Assembly: GCA_026770025.1 (NCBI GenBank)
Contig: JAMXDE010000043.1
Coordinates: 248,001-312,000, forward strand
Source: Craspedostauros australis
Lineage: Eukaryota > Bacillariophyta > Bacillariophyceae > Mastogloiales > Achnanthaceae
Direction: 5' to 3'
Length of the DNA stretch: 64,000 nucleotides
Shown here: positions 21,427-31,416 of the stretch, piece by piece
Layout of the letters: each line of letters begins with the position of its first letter
How positions within the stretch are numbered: position 1 is the stretch's first letter
The notes under the pieces: model-generated
The model's input: the letters and a program-made list of their open reading frames with translations, nothing else
What the model was told of the DNA's origin: nothing
Database searches by the model: none
Translations under genes and position numbers: made by a program

Positions 21427-24400
21427 ATGGCATCGACAGGCATCGAGATGTCGAGAACGCATGGGCGACATGCCCCGGCATCCGACGTCCTGGGCGCTGA
21501 CGCAGACGATGATCTGAGGCTTTACGTCGAAGGTGAAGCCCCCAATGACGCGCCCGAGCGGCTTCCTCCAAGATCAATCTCATCGACCCAGCCAACGACT
21601 GTGAGCTGGTCACGTCAATTCACTGCCATGCATCGCAAGAACTGGCTGCTCTTGTCGCGAAAACCCATCCGTCTTTTCATCATGCTGTTCAGCACCTTGG
21701 CATTCAGCCTCATCTGCTTGCCGATTGGATTGGATGATCAGGAATATAGAGGACTTTATGGCCACCAGGTTGGGCTGGATTATTGTGGAGTTCCAACAAG
21801 TCGTTTCCTCAGCGACGAGCACGTCTTCGTTTTCGGTTCCGATGGATCACTGAACGAATTATTCCGGGATGGTTTCCTCATCATATTCATCATGCTTGGT
21901 CCCATGGTCAACGCCATCATGGCCTTCACGTTCGTGCAGCACGAATTTGGCAACCAGCTCGTTGGCTCCCTGCGAGCATCAGGGTTGAGGGACAGCGTGT
22001 AAGTACCCCATACAGTTATTGCGCTGGTCGTGGAGGAGCGCGAAGTCTGGACATCCAATGTGTTTGTGCCTGCGCTTTCCAACGCATGTGCAGTTGTGCG
22101 GGAGATACATGGCTGGTCGGTGGTTTCCAACCAATGAATCCTGCATCGACTCAAGTCAACAAACCCATCAAAGGAAGCTCGCAACTACGTGCAACGGAAT
22201 CCGAGCATCCCGTGCATTCCAATACACGAATGTATCTCATTGAAAAATGCTCACACCGCTTCCTTTTCGTCGCTCACCTATTGCCGCGTGCTCGGTTTGT
22301 ATTTGTTCTTGCACGTGTATCCGTGTCAATCTCTCGTCTATGTATGTCCTTGCGCCATGGCAGTTACTGGGCTTCGTGGTTTGTGCCGCTGATGGCAATC
22401 AATACGGCAAATGCTTTCATCGGAACCATCGGCTTGAAGTTGCAGGTAAGAAGCGTGCGCGTGCTTCTTCATGCCTTCCACAATACATATGGTTATGGGT
22501 TGGGTTTACCTTCATATCACCACGTGCACATGGCGTAGTTGTTGTGTCCTCGCACGCATATGTTTCCACCTTTTTGCTTCATCTCATGCCATTCCTTCTC
22601 ATGTCATCTTCATGTCATGGTTCTATGATGTCCTGTTCTATTCCCAACTGCAAATGTGCGACTCCCCATCACCATACAACACCATCGTGTACACATACGC
22701 GCCATGCCATTACACAGCCACTGTATGCCTTCCAAAACATCCATACGTTTGGGATTTTTGCGTCGATCTTCTTCCTCCATTTCGCCCTCGTCCCAGCATC
22801 GTTTCTGCTCGTCGCCATGATGCGTCATATGAAACGCGGCGGCATTGTGTTCATCGTGGTCATCATTGCTGCTCTATTCATCGTACCCAGCGCACTGGGG
22901 AACTATGATGCTTGGCAACCCACGTGGCATGCGGACTCAGGTGGCTTGTTTTGGAAGAATCAGAACACACTCTCCGCACCCAACAGGGGTGCACATTCTT
23001 ACCGTGCTGCATCTCCAGGTAATGACGGAGTCATAGACCCGTCGGTTGCAGACCTATGTCACGAGCCCGTGCTCTCTGATTTCGAGGGACACAATCTCAA
23101 GACCGAATCACAGCGTGCGGCCATGGGAGATGAAGACTTCTTTCTCGGCTGCTACTTCACCCCTTCGTGGCATGCTGCGCAATGGAGTTCATCCAGTCGC
23201 AGAGGCAAACACATGCTGCCGTTGTACTTTATGCTCCCATACTTCCACTTCACTGGGATGTGGTCCAACTTCGTTGGCTTCACCGCAATGCCAGAAAGAC
23301 GCTTCACCATGGAACACCTCACGATGTCACCAGAACAACTGGCGATCGAGTCATTGCCCGTTCCTCCTAACCCAAAGCATGGCCTCACCTCTGACCTGTT
23401 TTCGCAATCTCCGATGATGTTTGTGGAACGCCGGGACGTTGTGGATCCATGTTCCCACGAGCTGAACCGCTTTGGAAGTTGCCAAAGTCTCGACACGTGC
23501 CCAATGCCAGGTCGTGAAGGTGCACTGTTGTGCGACGACATTTACAGGTGTCGCGCAGTGCACGGTGAACCAACTCAAGATTCGCCATCGGCATTCAAGT
23601 GCCTCGTCTACCTCATCCTCAACGCGATCATGTACATGATGCTGGCATCCTACTGGGCGCAAGTGTTCCCCGGTCTGAACGGGAAGGCTCAGAAGAAGAC
23701 ATTCTTCCTTTCATCGGATTATTGGCTGGGATCGGGGTCAGTATCTCACGATGATCGCCGTGTCGCCGAAGAGGATGAATGGTTTGATGGAGATACAGAT
23801 AAGGTCGTGGTGCGCAACGTTTCCAAGAGCTATGGCGAGGTCGGTGCCGTCTGCGATCTTTCCATCAACATCAACCGCGGAGAGATCACGGCCATACTGG
23901 GTGAGTTTGTGCTGTGGTAGGAGGTGCTGCAGTGCCTCGGGTTGGAATGACCTTGCTCTCGTACATGTGTGGTGTGGTTCTCTTGGGGTTGGGGGTCGAG
24001 CACTTCATCCTCGGCTTACTGCAATGCGCATTGTGCATTGTTGATCCTCGCGCGCATTCCCTTCATCTAACATCCGCATGCTCACGAACAAACTGACCTA
24101 CTCTGTTCTGCTCTACTTCACGCTACACTATTTCCTTCCCGCGCGTGTCCTTGCATGAATATACGTACATCGCTTCTTCAATTATGTTCCCTTCGCCCCC
24201 GAATGACATCAATAGGACACAATGGCGCAGGCAGTAAGTTGTGTGTTGTCGAGAACAGAGCCAGCGAAGTCACAGTTATCAGCAACGGCGGGCTGATGCG
24301 TGTTGTTGAATGCACGCAAATGTGTGCCAGCAGCGTGGAATGCTTGCGGTATGCATGCGTACATGTAGGCATTGACGAGGACGTTGTTGCCGCTAAATGC

Positions 24401-27400
24401 GCAGCTGTTACTTGATATTGGTACAAACAACAGGACCACTGGAACAGCGAGCCCGACGCGGAACGCCTGTCGCCGTTGGCGAGTGATCTTACCACGTCAT
24501 GTTTACTGGTATCCCTCAACATGCATGCCTTCTTCGCAAAAATCATCTCACGTATGTGTACTTGTCCCATACTCAAATGAACATGACATCCATCGGCCCA
24601 TATTCTCTCCAATTCAAATGCGACGGGCAAAACGCACACAAACAGAGACGACTCTCTCTCACATCATTTGCTGCGAGACCAGCACTTCGAAAGGAGACGT
24701 CCACGTCTTCGGTGCTTCTGTCAACCGCAATCCCAACTCCGTCCGGTCCATGGTGGGCGTCTGCAAACAAGGTACGTAATGATCTCTCGCACCATGCGAC
24801 ATGACGCGGCATTCTTTGTATGCTATTGTTGCGCAATTGCAACCATTTCGCTTTCCTTCCGATCGTTGCCTGCGTTTCCATCAAGCTCAATGCTTGTTCA
24901 TGGAACCTCGTCGATACCACAGCGCGCATTCAACCATACGCGTGATACACTGCAAGATTCTCACTTCTCAATGCTATCCTTTCCGCTCTACTCGTACAGA
25001 TGACTATCTCTGGCACAATCTCACCGCTAGAGAACACCTGGAGCTGTTCGCTGGGTTGAGAGGCATCCCTGACGAAGCGATCGGCCCCATTGTCCAGAAG
25101 TGGCTCGAAAGCGTCGACCTTGCGGGGGTTCAGTCCCACTACAGCTCGACCTTCAGCGGGGGGATGAAAAGACGTTTGTCCGTCGCTCTCTCGACCATCG
25201 GAGATCGGCCGCTGGTCATTTTGGATGAACCGACAACGGTAAGAGTAATACCCGCAGTACGAGATACGAGACGGCTTGGCCGCATGCTGAGAGATGGAAA
25301 TGTGCATACAGAAGACTATTCGAACATGTGTGTCACCGGGCATTTCATGAGCATTGCGAGCATCGAGTATGGATCCCGATGCGTTCCTGAAGTACGCGAT
25401 TATCTGTGACTGTACTGAATATGTAATTCCCTCACGAATCCCACTCACACTCTGTATGCGAATCATATGCATGATCACGAACAACTTGCAATCACTTCCT
25501 CGACTCCTGCTGTATCATCTTCTGAAATCCTGACCAGGGTATGGACCCGGTCAGTCGACGTTTCGTATGGCGTCACATTGACGAGGTCAAGAAGGATAGG
25601 GCGATCATTCTCACGACTCATGCCATGGAGGAAGCCGACCTGTTGGCGGACGAAATCGCCATCATGCGCAAAGGTCAGTTGGCCGCATACGGCAGTCCTC
25701 TGCAGCTAAAGTCTGACCATGGCAGCGCCTTGCACTTTACGTTGCTTGTGAACAAGGAGGACCTGGCGGACATGGCCGTCCATATCCAACGCTTCTTTGC
25801 GGATGACGAAGGCGCAGTTGACATTGGCGTGGCCCCCACAGGCAATATCTCCGTCAATATTCGAAGCATCGCAGGAAGGGATGGCAAAGGTATCGACCAT
25901 AACGACGAGAATAACGGCGATGCTAGCGCTGCCGATGACGAGAGCAACCACACCAACGAAGACACGGGAGTGAGCGTGGAAAAGCTGGCATCATTTGTTG
26001 GGTGGTTGAATGGAGACAAATGCAAGGTGCAGGAGTACAGCTTTTCGAACAGCAGTCTCGAGGAAGTGTTTCTGAAGGTCACTGGTGAGGAAGGGCCGAA
26101 AGATACGGAACAACCAGAGCCGGCACCAGAAGCACAGTCTCCCCCCGAAGCTGGGGGTGAGACCGCCGGGGAGTCGGAAGGCACAAGTTTGACAGCTGGT
26201 TTAGCACCCGGTGTGCTGAGCGAACTTGCTGGTTTCAAACCCAATCTGAGCGTGCTCAACCAAGTGCGAGCACTTCTCAGATTCTACGTCAGTCGAAATT
26301 GGGTTTGGAAGAGCTCCAGGATCAACTACATTCTATCGTTCCTTGCCATCCTGCCGACTCTCTTCGTTGGTCTTGCCACGGAAAGTAGAACCGAAGAAAT
26401 GTCCTACGCATTGGTGTATCCCATCGGTGTGGTTTCGTTGGTTTTGGTCAGTCTCAGCAGCGTGATCTATTCTGACAGAGCCGACGGTCTCTTCCAGCTG
26501 ATGAGGACACAAGGGCTGCTTTATGAATCATTTTTGATTTCCGTCACATCATATGCTTTCATCATCCAGTTCATCTTCACTTTCGTTACCTTCACTCTTC
26601 TCTACATCCTTCCGGTCTTTGCTGAACAGGAGTTCTGCATCGAGGACTCCACCGGGCGCAATTGCCTAACTCGCTTTGGGGAAAGAACGAAGGTGACGAG
26701 GTGGCAGGCTTCGTCTCTTGACTACGATGAGATAGTGGATGGCGTACCTGTGGAGATTTACGCTTACTCGGCTCCAGGTGGGTACGGTGGAGTCTTCCTT
26801 CTGATCCTGTGCTTCACACTTTCAATTCCCGGATCGGTGTTGGCAAGTTCTTTCCTGCCTGGGTATCAATTCCCTCTCGTCATCATTGCATGCATCTGCC
26901 TCGTGGCATCGAATGCGCCAGACATCATCATGGAGGCAATGTGGAGCCCTCGTCATCAGAGGGAAAGGAGCTACAAATTCCTGGAGTATTCAGGAAAGGC
27001 GACTGGGCCGCTTCCCCGCGACCGCAATTACGATTCATGTCAGCAAACATTCAACACCTCCAACCTCGATGAATACTTCGTCAACTGCGCTGGACTGAAG
27101 ACAGACTATGACTTCTTCGAAATGGATTTGCCAGCATCGGCATCCATGCTTCCGCAGGTGGGGCTGTTCAATGGACTCCTCCTAACACACCGAAACCGAG
27201 TCACGTTCGCGTCCAACATCCCAGACTACGTGGAGAATGTGCTCATCCCCAACATCTCAGGCGTGAAATGCTCGGGATCGACGTGCGAGTCCCCGTACAT
27301 ATCCAAGCTCTACTGGGAGAGCACATGCTACATGTTTCTGGGATCGCTTTGTCTCGTCGGTCTGGGCGTGGGCGTGGCAGCGGTGTTGGCATTCCCGAAC

Positions 27401-29232
27401 GAGCGAGTGTTGAGACTCCGGAGGCGCATCATCCACTGCTTCGATGTATTGCGGTGCCGGAATTATGGCGCCTACGCTTCAGCATCGCCTCAAGAGGCGC
27501 ACGAATACCCCGCAAATGATGACGACGGTATCAGAACTTGTGGTGAGGCGATCGAAGAAAGGAATACTGTCGATGGCTTGGTACAGCCCTTCACTGAAGT
27601 TGTGGGCACAACAGGAGAAGCCGAAGAGGGTACCCTGTCCGACATCATCACTGTCGACCACAGCAATATCCCCAGGGATGATATCGCGCCAGTGCTGATG
27701 CACAAACTCTCCAAAATATACCCATCGGTGGGAGGACGTCCGCCAAAGAAGGCCCTGCAAGAGTTGAGTCTTCATGTCCCGAAGGGACAATGCTTGGGAT
27801 TCCTTGGCAAGAATGTACGTGATGGTACCATAGAAGTGTTCTTGCTACCGAGGCTGTCGCTGTTCGATGCGACGGTGACACAATGGCGTCGATAATCGAT
27901 CGTCGATAGTCGATGCCACCAAATCCTCACTCGTGAATATCTCCTCTTCATCTCACAACCATTCGTACGTTCCTCATCCTCTTTTGAAATGCCATCCGGT
28001 CAATCCATCGCCTGCAACAAACCAAACCAATGCAATGCAGGGTTCTGGGAAAACGACCGCACTCAAGATCCTCTCTGGTGATCACGATCCGACTTCTGGC
28101 TTCGCATTAGTGGCAGGATACGATGCCGCCTTGGAACGTATCCCTGTGTTCGAACGCCTTGGCAACTGCGCTCAGTTCGATGTGATTTGGAAGAATTGCA
28201 CAGTTCAGGTTCATCTCGAATTCTTCGCCCGCCTCAAAGGCGTGTCGCACTATCAGGTGGAACGGGTCGCGCACACCATCGCCAGGGCTGTTGGGCTTGG
28301 ATCGAATGATGTGTACACCAGAAAGGCGGGTGCATTATCTGGCGGGATGAGACGCCGCCTGTCAATCGCAATGTCTCTCGTTGGATCTCCGTCCGTGTTG
28401 GTCTTGGATGAGCCGACGACGTAAGTTGACCGATCCATGGCTTGTCTGTTTGCTTATTGGCCTGCCTTGGCTTGCTGATATGCGCGTGTATGCGAATACA
28501 CTCGTTTTGATTCGATTTGATTTGATGCGATTTGGTCGCCTCGACACTCTCGGATGCTTCTTCGTGTGCAGCTTCAAAACGCGTGTGCGTCTCCATCAAG
28601 GCAGCCTCCGAGCGACTCCCTCATACTCGTATTGTGAGATCCTTCGTCATTGGACACGCCTTTCGTCTCACCCTGCCACTGCTCTTGTGCTCACTTCGTT
28701 CTTTTTGCGTCTCATCCAACGCACTGACATGGTACGGTTGCTCTTCATCGATACTCGCACACGCCACCGCAGAGGACTCGACCCTTCCACCAGAAACAAC
28801 ATCTGGGAATTGATCAATTCGTTCAACTCCCATGATCGAAGTGTCATCATCACGACTCACATGATGCTCGAAGCCGATGCCTTGTGCAGCAGGATTGCCA
28901 TCATCGCTGATGGTAAGCTGAAGGTTGTCGGAACGCAGCAATATCTCAAGAACACCTACGGCAGCGGGTATCTCTTGCAGCTCAACCTCGTCCAAAGTGG
29001 ACGTGAGAGCCAGGAGCGTGCCATGGACTTTGTGCGCAGGGAGTTGCACCCGGATGCCGAGCTCACGGCGCGCCAGGTCAAGACGCTGAACATCAACATG
29101 CCGTCGGATCTCAATCTTGAAAGAGCCTTTCGTGCGCTGTACGGTAACAAGAGCGGGGCTGAAGGTGGAATCAACCAGTTCGTGCTGTCTCAAGCTTCGC
29201 TGGAGGACGTGTTCGTCACGCTGGGAGGTTGA
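21427..29232 (+). CDS. Full-length ABCA-subfamily ABC transporter
   Basis: Nine exons: join(21427..21998, 22364..22445, 22718..23900, 24216..24233, 24646..24771, 25000..25238, 25538..27814, 28041..28420, 28773..29232), 1778 residues, all junctions frame-consistent with GT..AG ends. Order is TMD1 - NBD1 - TMD2 - NBD2. TMD1 begins with a span near residues 80-100, then a long extracellular loop, then RDSVYWASWF and further spans. NBD1 has Walker A GHNGAGKTT (613-621), Q-loop GVCKQ, signature FSGGMKRR (~711) and Walker B LDEPTTGMD (~735). NBD2 has Walker A GKNGSGKTT (~1497), signature LSGGMRRR (~1600) and LDEPTTGLD (~1621). An acidic insert lies between NBD1 and TMD2. ABCA proteins usually move or flip lipids; substrate here is unknown. 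Exon 4 is only 18 nt and codes the Walker A loop. NBD1 and NBD2 are each cut by introns beside Walker A and Walker B. Confidence 0.9.
24216..24233 (+). other. 18-nt microexon carrying the Walker A loop
   Basis: Exon 3 ends in ..ATACTGG and exon 5 begins AGACGACT. The 18 bases between, flanked by ATAG before and GTAAGT after, add exactly the residues that complete G-H-N-G-A-G-K-T-T. Without it the P-loop is lost. Confidence 0.85.
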
Positions 29233-29889
29233 TCAACCAGCGAGGCGATGGTCTCGTTGAATGAAATTGGACGGCTGTGGTTCTACATCCTCGATTGGGC
29301 GATTGCATAAACGCTTGAGTACAAAACCATTTGGATAGCACCTGCAAATGCGATTGTGAGGACAATACCAGCTGTAGGCATACATGCGGATGCTGTCGCG
29401 TTGCGGCGAGTTCATATCATGCGTCTGCAACTACAGGAGGTCGACGGAAAGCACTTGTCGGCGCAAGGCGAAATACCATGCGGAGTACTCCACGAGCAGA
29501 TCGTACAAGTACCATACTACTACTCTAACATTATTTGTGCATTTGCATCATCAAGCTCGCTCGCGGATGCAAACTGCATTAGCTGACTCTGCTCTCATTA
29601 ATGGTCGTGCATCGCTTCTGCTTTTCTCTCCGCGCTCGGCCAGAGCATGGAAAGGGTATGGCGATGCACACCAGCGTCCCATCACAAATATCATCGATTG
29701 CCTTTGCACCATCCTCGCATCCGCCAGCGGTGTTGCTGCATTTCTTCCATCCCATCTGCTGCTGCTGCTGCTTCTTTCGTCTTGATTTTCCAACTTTGCA
29801 AGAGCGCCAACAGAAGGATGTGCATTGAAAACTCTTGGCAACTGCTCGCATGGATGGCATCCGTGCCCGTCCTGCTTTCATTTCTGCGC
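29233..29889. other. Convergent spacer
   Basis: Between the ABCA stop and the stop of the small membrane protein gene. A CTG/CAG repeat lies at 29756-29775. Frames of 90-130 codons on both strands show no coding bias. Confidence 0.45.
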
Positions 29890-30336
29890 TCATGGCTGCG
29901 GGCAGTTGGCCGAGCAGTCGCGGATGGCCTCTCCGCATTGTCTCGGCCACGTGACGAAACGCTCGAAGAATTCATTGCAATCTTTGATGCAGTCGCAGCA
30001 CGCCTCGAATGGCTGTTGGCACGTTGCGATGGGCAATATTTTGGGATTGTTGAAGCGAGCGTCATCGCGGTGGCGTGTGGATTGGAATTGAGAGCGGGAA
30101 ATGGAAAGAACGAAACAGATGGTTGAGTGGATGCATGATGGAGGATCACTTCGTACACACATTCACAACTGCATGCAGTTCATTGTGTGCGACGCATTTC
30201 AAAGGCAATGTACCCTCGAGTACCCATGGCTCACCTGCAAAATGATCCAGATGAATGATGCGAAGACCGACACTGGCCATGCGATGAACCACAGCAGGAT
30301 CAACCAGAGAAGACTGCAGATAGGATTGCCCGACAT
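29890..30336 (-). CDS. Small two-exon membrane protein, 74 aa, Cys-rich C terminus
   Basis: complement(join(29890..30012, 30235..30336)). Exon 1 runs from the ATG at 30336 through one strongly hydrophobic segment with the core LILLWFIAWPVSVF and ends at CAG before a GTGAGC donor. Exon 2 follows a CAACAG acceptor, in phase 0, and begins P-F-E-A-C-C-D-C; it has seven cysteines in 40 residues (CCDC, KDC, RQC, RDC, NC) and ends TGA at 29890. The joined core hydrophobic span - LQPFEAC - aromatic/Trp-Pro - Cys looks like a coherent compact protein, and I have the impression that small LLWFIAWP proteins exist in diverse eukaryotes, but I cannot name the family or a function. The exons are individually too short for simple ORF screens. 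The 5' leader is CAA-rich (30353-30411). Confidence 0.75.
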
Positions 30337-31416
30337 GTTCGTAACTTGCAGAGATTCGTTGCTGCTGTTGTTGCTATTGTTGCGATTGTTGCTATTGTTG
30401 CTGTTCCATTGACGATTGGATGAGTTGCTTTATTGTGACGACGAGGTGTTTCTCTTGATCCTTCGAGGCTGCGATTGCGGGATCATCACGGCGCTGAGCA
30501 CTAATCACATTGCATTGGATCGCACCGCATCACACCACATCCTGCTGTTTCTCTCTCCTCTTTCCCGAATGATCTCTTTGGTGTTTCTCAGAACATCTCT
30601 CCAACTGTCGTTGTCAAAATGTGACACAAGATCAACATCATGTGTCACAAAGGACGGCAATTAAGGAGAGACATGGCGAATCAACGCAAACAACCAACTT
30701 GGCTGCGCGCAACGGCCATCATCGTACGCTTTTCCATCGCCAGATCGTCCTCAACGGACGCGCCGGGTGTCAAGTGAACGAGTTTGTCCCTGTTGTTGAA
30801 GTTGTTGGCGCCATTGTTGTTCTTGGTTGGTGCGTTGGGTTGATCGGAGTGAGAAAGATGGAGCTTCACATGTTCTGCGAATGCTTCTGGGTATCCTTTT
30901 GACTCATTCGATTATTCTTGATATACACGACTCAAAACATCTCATTTGTTTCCACACAAATTCGTTTCCTTGGTGTTGGACGCGTGCGAGAAGGCCTGCG
31001 TCCGTGTGTTGCAACCTGCAGCACAACCCTCGTGTGTTGCCAGGCCAAAACGGCGGTTCTTCCGGTTTGCTGATGGGGCAAAGACGCGCCTGAATGCGCG
31101 TCGAGGATGTGATGCGCGAGAAGGAGAGCTGCGGATTGATGAGCAATGCACCTCGACGGCGGTTGCACACAATACGTATCATTGCGTGCGAGAGCAATGT
31201 TGGGGTTATGGAGCGCAGTATTACTATACAGACGAGTGGACTGCTGTGCTATTGTTTGTATACGGCCTGACATGGATGACAATTTACCTCGGTAGCGCGG
31301 GTGAGTCATTTGGTGTCCGTTCGAACAAAGGCATAGAGATTCGACCGACTCGGTCGAACCGCAACGTCCTTGTGCCGTGCATCGTTCTGCAAACAGTTTG
31401 TATCCAACTCTATGCT
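30337..31416. other. Spacer without recognised gene
   Basis: Begins with the CAA-rich leader of the small membrane protein gene (30353-30411, minus). The rest has no supported frame. Confidence 0.45.

Noticed and set aside
24372..24645. Frame continuing upstream of exon 5 of the ABC transporter
   Set aside because: Using an acceptor near 24433 would not give a P-loop; the acceptor at 24645 restores GKTT exactly.
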